Assembly: GCA_033762255.1 (NCBI GenBank) | Contig: JANRLT010000021.1 | Location: forward strand, 62,001-126,000 | Source: Pirellulales bacterium | GTDB lineage: Bacteria > Planctomycetota > Planctomycetia > Pirellulales > JALHPA01 | Length of the DNA: 64,000 bases | Reading direction: 5' to 3' | In this document: positions 1-8,407 of the stretch, piece after piece | How positions within the stretch are numbered: the first letter of the stretch is position 1 | How the letters are laid out: each line of letters starts with the position of its first letter | The notes under the pieces: generated by a model | What the model was told of the DNA's origin: nothing | Seen by the model: only the letters and a program-made list of their open reading frames with translations | The model's database searches: none | Position numbers and translations under genes: made by a program

Positions 1-1308
1 ATGGTCGGTGACGCGCTGTTCGCCGGGACGAATGGAGGGCAGTTCCGCCGGACGGGTATTACCCAGGTGGTCGTAAGTAGTGGGGGAGTCAAACTCCACC
101 GGCTGGCCATTGATCACCAGCCACAGCTGATCATCCACATTGGCAAACATGACTTGCTTGGTCGCGCTGCTCCATACGCGGGTGGTGGATTTAGGTTGAT
201 AATTCTCCACTCCGGGAATGCGCAAGCGGGCGATTCCCGAAGCCAAATCGATTTCGGCATGAAAAACCCGGCCTCCCTTGACCAGCTCTAACCGCAATAA
301 GCCTGTCTGTTCGGCGGTTTGCACCTCGCACATCAAGGCTAAATCTCCCACCCAATGGATACCATCGCGGGCATTGGGAAAGGGTGCATAATTATAGGGA
401 TAAAAATCGCGGATAAGTTGGGGGACGGGTTGCAACGAGGGTTGTGCCAGGGAGGCCTTTCCCCCGGGGGGGTCAACTTGGTCCCAGTTGTATTGATCCA
501 CCAGCAGATGCAGATATCGCAGCGATGTTAATTCCGTGGTTTTATCCAAAGTAAATACTTTTTGATCCGCGCTGGTCTTCCAGCCAGGTTGATTGGGCAT
601 GGCCCAATTTTGCCAGCGCGAGGGCCACCCCTTTGCCAGTAACTCTTCTGGCTGGTGGTCTTGGTCATGGACCGGCTGCAACATGGCGCGTAGTTTTGCC
701 AGGTTGGGCTTGCGGGCGATTTCCCATTGTGGACCGGTCCCTGCGGGCAGGTTCGCTCCTGACGGTGGCTTCAGCCAAATATCGCCATGCTCGATTTTCA
801 GGGTTTCCCCCGGCAGGCCAATGAGCCGTTTAATATAATTGGTCTTGGGATCCTCGGGATATTTAAAGACAATCACATCCCACCGTTCGGGCGGGTGAAA
901 ATCGTATATAAATTTATTTACAACAATGCGATCCCCTTCAAAGACTTGCTCATATTTGTCGGTCTCTGGCTGGACAGCCTGCACATATTGGCAATTGGGG
1001 CAGCAGGCGGCCGTGGTGGCGTTAAGACCAGCCCCCGGCGCGGCCGGGTTGCTGTCGCTATAACCTTTGCGAAAACTGGTGCCACATTGGGGACAAACCA
1101 AATCATAATGCTTCCCCTGCAACGTGGGAGCCATCGACCCCGTCGGAATAACAAACGGCTCCGCCAAAAAGTTTCGAAACATACAGGCCATCACAAAGGC
1201 AATCAGCACCGACTCTAGCGTTTCCCGCCAGACATTCCCCTCTGGCTCGGGAGGGACTGCGGGAGAAGAGGGGGCCTCGGTAGCCGCATTCTGGGGGGAT
1301 ATGGCCAT
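1..1308 (-). CDS. lepB: Signal peptidase I (S26 family), C-terminal end beyond the window
   Basis: Membrane serine protease that removes signal peptides from exported proteins. Reading leftwards from the ATG at 1308, the frame stays open for 436 codons to the window edge. After a short Pro-rich N-terminus comes one membrane segment (about residues 31-50), then PTGSMAPTL with the nucleophile Ser58, and YIKRLIGLPGE with the general-base Lys160. Between them lies a probable zinc ribbon with CPQC at 72-75 and CPNC at 103-106. After the Lys box there are at least 270 further residues without the GDN(S/R)xDSR box, which should lie past the edge, so a large extra domain is inserted. This insert has a strand-rich look (for example DDQLWLVINGQPVEF). 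The start is the first ATG before the membrane segment; no clear Shine-Dalgarno is seen. Family call is secure; the role of the insert is unknown. Confidence 0.9.
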   Translation of the reverse strand, partial: MAISPQNAATEAPSSPAVPPEPEGNVWRETLESVLIAFVMACMFRNFLAEPFVIPTGSMAPTLQGKHYDLVCPQCGTSFRKGYSDSNPAAPGAGLNATTAACCPNCQYVQAVQPETDKYEQVFEGDRIVVNKFIYDFHPPERWDVIVFKYPEDPKTNYIKRLIGLPGETLKIEHGDIWLKPPSGANLPAGTGPQWEIARKPNLAKLRAMLQPVHDQDHQPEELLAKGWPSRWQNWAMPNQPGWKTSADQKVFTLDKTTELTSLRYLHLLVDQYNWDQVDPPGGKASLAQPSLQPVPQLIRDFYPYNYAPFPNARDGIHWVGDLALMCEVQTAEQTGLLRLELVKGGRVFHAEIDLASGIARLRIPGVENYQPKSTTRVWSSATKQVMFANVDDQLWLVINGQPVEFDSPTTYDHLGNTRPAELPSIRPGEQRVTDH

Positions 1309-1798
1309 AAATCAAAAATAATAATTGAATGATCGAGGAAAGAAACCAACAAGCCAATTGCGTAAATATTACCAAAATTTATCCAATTCGGCTGGACCAG
1401 ACAGTATTCGGAATCGTACAAAAAATATTGGATTGCATCGTTGTGACATCTTAAAAGACGATAATTTAGGGCAAATGGCTTAAATGAGGGCTATGCAAAG
1501 CTAGGTGCCGCATTGGTGAATTCAGTGACAAACTGCGGCTTACCGCCGTTATAGTCGTTACAGTCGGGAATTATTAGCCATTATAACCAAATTATTGCAG
1601 AAAACTCATCGTTGTTTATAATGAACTTTTGAAACTGGATTTTGAGCCAGGTTCAATTCAACACGATTTTCACAACTTTGGACGGAATTTGGCTAATGAA
1701 AATTTGAAAACCTGTTCCTAAGCGGGAAATCTTGGGGATTGGGTAAATTTTCATGGCTGTTAACCTTGGGAGGCTCGGCAGATAATGCCGACAAGGTT
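1309..1798. other. Intergenic region between lepB and a sigma-54 activator
   Basis: AT-rich spacer between divergent genes, which must contain both promoters. No convincing open frame, RNA gene or sigma-54 (GG-N10-GC) site was found by eye. Confidence 0.6.
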
Positions 1799-2812
1799 AT
1801 GAAACGGCTATCAGCGATAGCTTGGGATCAAACGCGACGTTGGTCCCCGGAATTAGCATTGGAACATTGGATGCTGGGTCGAAATCCGCGCATGCGCAGG
1901 ATTTCACAGCATATTGAGCGCGCTGCCGATGTGCAGTGCACCGTGCTGATCACCGGCGAGACCGGCACCGGCAAGGAAGTTCTCGCGCGCCTCTTGCACG
2001 AGGTTGGCTCCCGCAATTCAGCCCCTTTTGTGCCGGTCAATTGCGCCGCCCTGACCACCACGCTAGCCGAAAGCCAACTCTTTGGCCACGAAAAAGGTGC
2101 CTTTACCGGTGCGGCCGGTAGTTCTTTAGGCGTGTTTCGCGCGGCAAGTTCCGGTGTGGTGTTTTTAGATGAAGTGGGCGAAATGCCATTAGAGCTGCAG
2201 CCCAAGTTGCTGCGTGTTCTGCAAGAGCAAGAGGTCACACCCGTGGGGTCGTCGATCCCCGTATCGATTAATGTGCAAATCGTCGCCGCGACCAATCGCA
2301 ATCTCGAGGCGGAAGTCGCCGCGGGCCGCTTTCGCGAGGATCTGTATTATCGGCTGAACATGGTCGAGCTGCGCGTCCCACCTCTCCGCGAGCGCAGCGA
2401 GGATATACCAGATTTTGTGGACTTTTTCTCCGAAAAATTTGCGTTACGTTATCAACGCCCGGTTTGGATTCCCACTCCCGCCATTTTACAAGAGTTCTGC
2501 GCGTACCACTGGCCGGGTAATATTCGCCAACTGGCCCATGTCATTGAACAAGCATATGTGCTAGAGACCGAGCCGATGCTGCCAGGCCGGGATTCCGCCA
2601 CGACCGGCGAAGAGTCCGGCCCCGCCGGGCGGCTCCCTTACCTAAATCTGGAAAAACTCCGCTATGAGGCTGTCCGCCAGGCTCTGGTGTTGACCCGCGG
2701 CCATAAAGGACAAGCGGCACAAATGCTGGGCGTACACGCCAACACCCTGACCCGGATGATCGCCGAATTTAAAATGTCTCCCAAACACTGGCAAGCAACG
2801 GTGCCCAATTAA
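1799..2812 (+). CDS. Sigma-54 interacting AAA+ activator with Fis-type HTH, no sensor domain
   Basis: Enhancer-binding ATPase expected to remodel sigma-54 RNA polymerase. From the ATG at 1799 it is 337 residues. The AAA+ domain begins almost at once: Walker A GETGTGKE near residue 52, the sigma-54 contact loop GAFTGA near 101, Walker B GVVFLDEVGEM, and an RxDLYYRLN segment. The C-terminus carries a Fis-like helix-turn-helix (GHKGQAAQMLGVHANTLTRMI). Upstream TTG codons (for example 1739) would only add a low-complexity stretch. There is no receiver, GAF or PAS domain, as in PspF, so activity must be set by a partner protein or by expression level. It is divergent from lepB and convergent with the DUF1559 operon; its targets are unknown. 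Confidence 0.88.
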   Translation: MKRLSAIAWDQTRRWSPELALEHWMLGRNPRMRRISQHIERAADVQCTVLITGETGTGKEVLARLLHEVGSRNSAPFVPVNCAALTTTLAESQLFGHEKGAFTGAAGSSLGVFRAASSGVVFLDEVGEMPLELQPKLLRVLQEQEVTPVGSSIPVSINVQIVAATNRNLEAEVAAGRFREDLYYRLNMVELRVPPLRERSEDIPDFVDFFSEKFALRYQRPVWIPTPAILQEFCAYHWPGNIRQLAHVIEQAYVLETEPMLPGRDSATTGEESGPAGRLPYLNLEKLRYEAVRQALVLTRGHKGQAAQMLGVHANTLTRMIAEFKMSPKHWQATVPN

Positions 2813-2883
2813 GCCCGGATAGCAACCGGTCCACGCGAGCGACACTCTTTTTAACCAGCCGCGGCATAAGCGACACCCCACTT

Positions 2884-2907
2884 AAAAAAAAACGGCCGAC
2901 GCGGCCG
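2884..2907 (-). terminator. Intrinsic terminator of the DUF1559 operon
   Basis: On the minus strand, 80 bases after the DUF1559 stop codon, a GC-only stem (CGGCC/GGCCG, loop of five) is followed directly by nine T residues. A second strong hairpin with arms GGGAAAG/CTTTCCC (2916-2932) lies just before it and may assist. Confidence 0.8.
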
Positions 2908-2987
2908 GTCGCCCCGGGAAAGAAACTTTCCCGCGGGCATGGCGGACGGGTCGGCCAATTGCGCTCTTTTACTCGAGCAGTCTCTTT

Positions 2988-3959
2988 TTAATTCACTTCA
3001 TTTGCCGTTTCGCCGCTGGCCCGGGTGACGAATTTAGCAAACTCACGGATGTTGATATCGCTATTGAGAAAGCGTACCGAGGAATCGCCAAAGACGATAT
3101 TCGCCCCGCTGGTGTGAAAGGAATAGGTTTCACTGCTTCCTTCCGAACCATAAAATGGATGGGGAAACGTGTTGCCAAAATCCTCGCCGTTGGTGCAATT
3201 CACGGCGCAGGGTCCGGGAAAGGATTTGCCGTCATAGCTTGATCCATCCACGCTGAAATCGCTGGCCGGACGGCACCACCCCCCCGCATTGACACGATTC
3301 GTGTTGATATCCGCGGCAAGTTGCATGCCCCCTTGGTAAACATAGGGACGTCCGGCTGATTCCGCATACAGGATCGTCTTGGACGTACCATCCGTCACAT
3401 CTTTGAACTTGGGATTCCCATTCTTGGGGAGCATGCCGGTACCGGCAAAATCAACTAAATTGGCGTCTTTCAATCGCTTATCGACGCTAATGGTGGGGGA
3501 ATAATCCGTGATTGCCACCAGGTTCCCCCGCCAACTGGGTTGCGGGTCGCCATCCAGCCGGTCGGCATCGGGCGAGGAAGGGCACAAAAACGTGGTGATG
3601 ATAGTGCTGGTCACCGGCAGATTCTTGACATGCGACCAATTCAGGGTTTTGTCGTAGCGCTTAAAGAGGTTGTCCTCCTCGATAAAGGGCAACAGTTGCA
3701 ACAGCCCGGCAATCCGCGGCAGGGGCGTCACACCCGCCGGTCGAATACTGGAAGGGAGTTTTTTGTAGGCATCGCTAAAGTTGTGCGCGGCGATGCCCAA
3801 CTGGCGGATGTTATTGGTGCACTGCCCGCGCAGGGCGGCTTGCCGGGCCGCCTGGATGGCGGGCAGCAATAACGCGACCAAAATGCCAATAATTGCGATT
3901 ACGACCAGCAGTTCCACAAGGGTGAAACCGCGTCGCGACAAAGGGGAAAACCGTAACAT
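2988..3959 (-). CDS. DUF1559 prepilin-like protein
   Basis: Predicted exported pseudopilin-like protein of the large planctomycete DUF1559 (SBP_bac_10) family; its molecular function is unknown. The 323-residue product starts with a short basic leader and the type IV prepilin motif [19 protein letters not shown], so a prepilin peptidase should cut before the Phe. The middle has the usual [13 protein letters not shown] segment after the helix. The C-terminal signature is His-X9-Asp-Ser ([12 protein letters not shown]), where most members have Asp-Gly. The ATG at 3959 has AGGAG eight bases upstream, which settles the start against in-frame codons further left. It is the last gene of an operon with the lipoprotein and transthyretin-like protein upstream and ends at an intrinsic terminator. 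Confidence 0.92.
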   Translation of the reverse strand: MLRFSPLSRRGFTLVELLVVIAIIGILVALLLPAIQAARQAALRGQCTNNIRQLGIAAHNFSDAYKKLPSSIRPAGVTPLPRIAGLLQLLPFIEEDNLFKRYDKTLNWSHVKNLPVTSTIITTFLCPSSPDADRLDGDPQPSWRGNLVAITDYSPTISVDKRLKDANLVDFAGTGMLPKNGNPKFKDVTDGTSKTILYAESAGRPYVYQGGMQLAADINTNRVNAGGWCRPASDFSVDGSSYDGKSFPGPCAVNCTNGEDFGNTFPHPFYGSEGSSETYSFHTSGANIVFGDSSVRFLNSDINIREFAKFVTRASGETANEVN

Positions 3960-4051
3960 GAACGTACTCCTGGAAACAAAGTTGTAAGGTGTAATCTTTC
4001 TTGAAATCCGTCCGTCGGACCCAAGATAAAAATGGTGAAGGTGGTTGAAAT

Positions 4052-4531
4052 TCAACGAGTGATGTTTTTTGCCGGAATTTTGGTTGGTGCCTGGCCAACC
4101 GTCACTTTCCAATCCGTGGTGTTCGGGTCGGAGTATTTCGCGGGGAGTGAGTTCTCTCCCCGTTCATAGCTTTCGCCATTTTTTACCAATGGATAATGTT
4201 GCACGGTGATCTTGTACTCTCCCGTCGCGGCTCCATCTCCCGTTTCGTAGGTGGTGACGGTAAAATTTCCCTCCTTATCAGTTTGCGCCCGCGCCGCCAG
4301 CGCCGGAGAACCCGCGGCACTGGGATGCAGGATGATCTGGGCATGGGGCAAAGGCTGGTTATTCACCAGTAACCGCCCTTCCACCGGAAATGTCGCCAAT
4401 CGTTCTGGCTGGGATTTGCCGCAGCCAACAACCAATGGCAATGCACAGAACGCCAGCAACAGCCAAAAACCAGAGCCACGTCCCATAGGCGCGGGAAGCT
4501 CGCGATCCCGGCAATAAACTTCAATTCGCAT
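4052..4531 (-). CDS. Lipoprotein with transthyretin-like (carboxypeptidase regulatory) domain
   Basis: Predicted lipoprotein of 159 residues. A basic N-terminus leads into a hydrophobic segment ending in LPLVVGC, a good lipobox with the acylated Cys near residue 37. The mature part ([23 protein letters not shown], then [27 protein letters not shown]) has the pattern of the small beta-sandwich common in planctomycete lipoproteins next to DUF1559 genes. The ATG at 4531 has AGGA about ten bases upstream; an internal Met16 is a possible alternative start. It lies between the other two genes of the same operon. Surface or periplasmic location is likely; function is unknown. Confidence 0.85.
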   Translation of the reverse strand: MRIEVYCRDRELPAPMGRGSGFWLLLAFCALPLVVGCGKSQPERLATFPVEGRLLVNNQPLPHAQIILHPSAAGSPALAARAQTDKEGNFTVTTYETGDGAATGEYKITVQHYPLVKNGESYERGENSLPAKYSDPNTTDWKVTVGQAPTKIPAKNITR

Positions 4532-4590
4532 GATGAAAATTCCTCAAAACAGTAGTGGTAAAAAATCCAGATAAATTCGCTCTCCCGGGA

Positions 4591-5055
4591 TCAATCCGCA
4601 CAGCAAATTTGCAGTGGTAGACTCCAATCAATCTCTGGTGATTTCGCGGGATCTATCCGTACCAACAACGGCGTTTGACGCCATTCCTGATAACGCCGCG
4701 GAAGTCGCTCCGGGCCGGGGATCAATGATTCATATTCATGAATTTTTGGCCGCCAACTGGCGGTGACGTGGTATTCCCCCGGCGAAAGATCGCGCCGGGA
4801 AATATAAAATTCACCTTCCGAGTTGGTTACCGTCGTGCATAACGAGGTGGCGCTCATTTGCTTATTGGCAAAAAAACGCAACACGACGCCCCCCGTCGGC
4901 AAGCCGTTCATACGCACATTTCCCGTAATCACCGGACGGTCGTATTGAGACGGCAATGTTTCACGAAGCGAATCCAGCCATTGCCAGCTAACCGTGCCAA
5001 TTAACAGCACGCCGGAAAACAAACGGGCCCACAAGGGGAACAATTCCAGACTCAT
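4591..5055 (-). CDS. Membrane-anchored transthyretin-like domain protein
   Basis: A 154-residue protein with one N-terminal hydrophobic segment (LWARLFSGVLLIGTVSWQWL) that is either an uncleaved anchor or a signal, followed by a beta-sandwich with the pattern VITGNVRMNGLPTGGVVLRFF ... NSEGEFYISRRDLSPGEYHVTA. This is the same fold type as the next gene, but without a lipobox. It is the first gene of the three-gene operon ending in DUF1559. The ATG at 5055 is used; a TTG two codons upstream is possible and no good Shine-Dalgarno is visible. The pairing of two such domains with a pseudopilin suggests a shared envelope job, which is inference. Confidence 0.78.
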   Translation of the reverse strand: MSLELFPLWARLFSGVLLIGTVSWQWLDSLRETLPSQYDRPVITGNVRMNGLPTGGVVLRFFANKQMSATSLCTTVTNSEGEFYISRRDLSPGEYHVTASWRPKIHEYESLIPGPERLPRRYQEWRQTPLLVRIDPAKSPEIDWSLPLQICCAD

Positions 5056-5165
5056 GACCAAAAGTCTTTACGAATAGGTCATGCTCGGGATCAATCCGTG
5101 GCAAACCTGAACTCAACTAGAGACCTCTTCCCCGCGGGAAGTCGGCAAACATGTTCAACGTATGA

Positions 5166-5221
5166 GATAGGGGGGGTCGGTGGAACGCATCTTAACGCCA
5201 AGATGCCGCCACGACCCTATC
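5166..5221 (-). terminator. Long imperfect hairpin overlapping the yezD stop codon
   Basis: Nested inverted repeats: outer GATAGGG/CCCTATC, middle GTCGGTGG against CCGCCACGAC, and inner GCATCTT/AAGATGC around a six-base loop. It overlaps the TAG of yezD and ends the sulfate operon. There is no T-tract after it on the minus strand, so it may act as a transcript-stabilising 3' structure or a partial terminator. The role is inferred. Confidence 0.55.
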
Positions 5222-5426
5222 GACAGCTTGAATTCTCGTTGGTAACGCCATTGCGGCGCGTGCGGCGTTTTTCCGTGCGATCAATTTGCACCACCACGCC
5301 ATCCTGCACGATCACATTGACCGATCCAAATCGTAGACCCCGCAGGGCGTCACGAATTTGCGCGATCTCTTGATCACGTTCGCCCATTCGCGCGGATGGA
5401 TTCGAGTTTTCGCTGGCGTCTGTCAT
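5217..5426 (-). CDS. yezD: YezD family protein (DUF2292)
   Basis: Small 69-residue protein with the DUF2292 core (RFGSVNVIVQDGVVVQIDRTEKRR), as in Bacillus YezD, a family often found next to sulfur-assimilation genes. The core is preceded by a polar region rich in charged residues. GGGAG lies nine to ten bases before the ATG. It is the last gene of the sulfate uptake operon, 57 bases after cysA, and its stop codon lies in a long hairpin. The position supports a function tied to sulfur supply, but the biochemical role of the family is not established. Confidence 0.85.
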   Translation of the reverse strand: MTDASENSNPSARMGERDQEIAQIRDALRGLRFGSVNVIVQDGVVVQIDRTEKRRTRRNGVTNENSSCR

Positions 5427-5483
5427 GGTATTGCTCCCGCCCGCGATTGGGCATCGGTCCTTCGATTTCGTGCGGTTTTTGGC

Positions 5484-6672
5484 TCAAATACTATAATCCG
5501 GCACAAACACGCGGATTTTTTTAGGTGACACAGACACCCATTCGCCTATCCTTAACTCGAGTTCCTCCAAGCGATCCAACGGCAGATCGACCAGGATTTC
5601 GTTTTCGTCGGCGTTTTTTAAGGCAATTTTGGCGATTGAACCGGCGGGATTAATACGCAAGATTTGTGCCAATATGCCTGATTCGGGCGCGGGCCCGCGT
5701 AAAATATCTAATTCATGGGGGCGAACATAAACATTGGCGGTGGTATGGCCTTCCGCCGACAAATGTGAAACATCGTGCGAGCCGCCGCGCCAGATTGCCC
5801 GTCCTTGTTCAATGCGTCCATGAAAGACATTGACCTGGCCTAAAAAGTCCATCACAAATTCCGAGGCGGGGTGATGAAAGACCTCCGCGGGAGTCCCCAC
5901 TTGTTCTATCTTGGCTCGATTCATGACAACCACCCGATCCGAAACTTCCAGGGCTTCTTCTTGATCGTGGGTGACTAAGATCGTTGTCATTTTTAGTTCT
6001 GTTTGCAGCCCCCGCAGCCAACTGCGCAAACCCTGGCGGACTTTGGCGTCGAGCGCGCCGAAGGGCTCGTCCAAGAGCAGAACTTGCGGTTCGATGGCCA
6101 AGGCCCGCGCCAGCGCCACCCGTTGCCGCTGTCCGCCTGAGAGCTGGCTGGGCAAACGGTTTTCAAACCCGGTCAATTGAATTAATCGCAGCAATTCCTG
6201 GACTTTTGCGGTAATTTTCGCGGCGGAAGGGCGTGTGGCGCGGGGCCGTACCCGCAGCCCAAAAGCGATATTTTCAAACACGCTCAGGTGCTTGAACAGG
6301 GCGTAATGCTGAAAGACAAAGCCTACTTTGCGATCAGCCACGCGGTTGCCGGTGACATCTTGATCATGAAATAAAATCGCCGTTTCCGAACGCTGATCGG
6401 GTATTTCCAGGCCAGCGATGATGCGCAACAACGTCGTCTTGCCCGACCCGGAAGGTCCCAACAGCGCGAGCAACTCCCCCTTGCGAATTTGCAAATTAAC
6501 ATCGTCGAGCGCGGTGTAATTGCCAAAAGTCTTGGTGACATGGCGTATCTCAATACTATTGGCCGCGGGTGTGGTGGCCGCGGGGGGGGGTCGTGATCGA
6601 GCGCGTGGGGCTGTTGACCAGCAGCGCGGCGCGGGAGGAGAATTGCGGCAAGGTGGTAACCAGTGTCAGCAT
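5484..6672 (-). CDS. cysA: Sulfate ABC transporter ATP-binding protein, start separated by an apparent frameshift
   Basis: ATPase of the sulfate/thiosulfate importer. The body shows [20 protein letters not shown], Walker [10 protein letters not shown], signature [16 protein letters not shown], Walker [14 protein letters not shown], the His switch TILVTHDQ and a C-terminal TOBE domain. The ABC frame has no ATG, GTG or TTG ahead of its first strand. The natural start, an ATG at 6672 two bases past the cysW stop with AGAGG before it, runs in another frame to a stop just upstream of SIEIR. With eight C instead of nine at 6582-6590 the two parts would join into about 395 residues. This could be a sequencing error, slippage-controlled expression, or damage. 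A TTG at 6494 would give a protein missing the first strands. Last transporter gene before yezD. Confidence 0.85.
6582..6590 (-). repeat. Nine-C homopolymer at the 5' end of cysA
   Basis: A run of nine G on the plus strand (nine C in the cysA mRNA) lies between the coupled ATG at 6672 and the conserved ABC domain. Eight C would restore a single frame. It is the only element separating the start from the domain, so its length decides whether full-length CysA is made by ordinary translation. Confidence 0.8.
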
Positions 6673-6674
6673 AT

Positions 6675-7547
6675 TCAGGCCTCTGCTGTCTTCAGCTCAA
6701 GTGGAGAGTGTTGTGGGCGTAACTTATGTTCAATCCATGATTTAATGACCAGGGTCGCCATGCCCGCCAGCGCTAAAACAGACGCCATGGCAAAGGCGGC
6801 CACAATCTTATAATCGTTGTAAAGATTTTCGATATGCAGCGTGATGGTGTTGGTTTTGCCCCGCACGTTGGCGGCGACCACCGCCACCGCTCCAAATTCG
6901 CCCAGCGCCCGCGCCGTGCACAAAATCACGCCGTACAGCAGACCCCAGCGAATATTCGGCAGCGTGATCCGCCAAAATGTTTGCCAGCCATTGGCCCCTA
7001 GGGAGATCGCCGCCTGCTCTTCGTCGCTCCCTTGTTCTTGCATCAAGGGTATCAATTCCCGCGCGACATAAGGAAACGTTACAAAAATTGTCGTTAGCAA
7101 AATCCCCGGCCAGGCAAAAATGATTTGGATGCCCCGTTCCATCAACCACGGCCCCAGCCAACTTTGGCTGCCAAACAGCATGACAAAGAGCATTCCCGAA
7201 ATAATCGGCGAAATGCCAAACGGCAGGTCGATCAGCGTGATAAGCAGGCTTTTACCGGGAAAATCAAACTTGGCAATCGCCCAGGCGGCGGCAATTCCAA
7301 AGACCATATTCAGGGGTACCGCCACCAGGGTCGTCACCACCGTCACCAGCATCGCCGTTTGCCCGGCGGGATCCTGAAAGCTTTTGAAATAGGCCAGCAC
7401 CCCCTGGGCCAATGCCTCGTAAAAAATAACGGCCAACGGCAGGATGAGCATGAGCACGCAATAGCCCACCGCCACCACGATCAGGGGCCACTTGATCAGT
7501 GGGGGAATATTTCGCCGACTAAAGTTCTGGACGGGGTTTGCGGACAT
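6675..7547 (-). CDS. cysW: Sulfate ABC transporter permease CysW
   Basis: Second permease of the sulfate importer, 290 residues. Six hydrophobic segments are visible, starting with WPLIVVAVGYCVLMLILPLAVIFYE. The ABC-interacting EAA-type loop is EEQAAISLGANGWQTFWRITLP, followed by ALGEFGAVAVV, typical of CysW. The ATG at 7547 shares its A with the TGA of cysT (TGATG), and GGGAGGGG lies just before it, so the two are translationally coupled. In-frame codons further upstream sit inside cysT. The C-terminus ends two bases before the ATG at 6672. Confidence 0.93.
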   Translation of the reverse strand: MSANPVQNFSRRNIPPLIKWPLIVVAVGYCVLMLILPLAVIFYEALAQGVLAYFKSFQDPAGQTAMLVTVVTTLVAVPLNMVFGIAAAWAIAKFDFPGKSLLITLIDLPFGISPIISGMLFVMLFGSQSWLGPWLMERGIQIIFAWPGILLTTIFVTFPYVARELIPLMQEQGSDEEQAAISLGANGWQTFWRITLPNIRWGLLYGVILCTARALGEFGAVAVVAANVRGKTNTITLHIENLYNDYKIVAAFAMASVLALAGMATLVIKSWIEHKLRPQHSPLELKTAEA

Positions 7548-8386
7548 CAGGCCCCTCCCTGCAAACGGCGGCCTGCCCACCATTGCAACAAATTGATGGA
7601 AAACAATAATACGAACGACGCGACAAGCATGGTGAGGGCGATGGCGGTCGCCTTTGCATATTGGTATTGCTCTAACTTTTCCAGGATGAGCGAAGCCGCG
7701 ATTTCCGTCTCCATAAATTTATTGCCCGAGATAAACACCACCGACCCGTATTCACCCAATCCGCGGGCAAAAGCGAGGGTAAAACCCGTCAGCCACGCGG
7801 GAAGCAGCGCGGGGAGGGTCACTTTGCACATCTTTTGCCAACGACTGGCACCCAGACTATCGGCGGCTTCCTCGGTCTCGACATCCAGTTCTTCGATCGC
7901 TGGTTGCAGTGTCCGCACCACAAAGGGGAGGCCAATAAACGTCATGGCGATCATGACCCCCAGGCTGGAATAAGCCGTGGGAATTCCCCAGGCAAAACAG
8001 TACCGACCCAGCCAACCGGTCGGACTATAAATGGTCGCCAGGGCCAATCCCGAGACCGCCGTGGGCAAGGCGAACGGCAAATCAATCAGCGAGTCCAAAA
8101 ATTTCCGGCCAAAGAACTCGTACCGCACCAGGACCCAACTGACCACAAAGCCAAAGACCGCGTTAACCGCGGCGGCAAAAAACGCTCCGCCAAAGGTTAA
8201 CCGTAACGAGGCCAGCACACGCGGATCGGTGACTGTCTGCCAAAACTCCGGCCAGGTGAGGGAATATGTCCTCACGACCAGCGTGGTCAGGGGCAAAAGC
8301 ACAATCAAACTCAGGTACAACACCGTGTACCCCAGCGTGATGCCAAAACCGGGCAAGATCGAGTGTTTTTTGCTCAGCCATCCCAT
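7547..8386 (-). CDS. cysT: Sulfate ABC transporter permease CysT (CysU)
   Basis: First permease of the sulfate importer, 279 residues. It has six membrane segments beginning with ITLGYTVLYLSLIVLLPLTTLV, the coupling loop ETEEAADSLGASRWQKMCKVTLP and the family segment FARGLGEYGSVVFISGN. The length matches CysT/CysU (about 275-280). The ATG at 8386 lies 21 bases after the sbp stop, and the stop overlaps the cysW start by one base. It forms the inner-membrane channel with CysW and is driven by CysA. Confidence 0.94.
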   Translation of the reverse strand: MGWLSKKHSILPGFGITLGYTVLYLSLIVLLPLTTLVVRTYSLTWPEFWQTVTDPRVLASLRLTFGGAFFAAAVNAVFGFVVSWVLVRYEFFGRKFLDSLIDLPFALPTAVSGLALATIYSPTGWLGRYCFAWGIPTAYSSLGVMIAMTFIGLPFVVRTLQPAIEELDVETEEAADSLGASRWQKMCKVTLPALLPAWLTGFTLAFARGLGEYGSVVFISGNKFMETEIAASLILEKLEQYQYAKATAIALTMLVASFVLLFSINLLQWWAGRRLQGGA

Positions 8387-8407
8387 GGCGCGATTTCCTA
8401 TGTGGTG

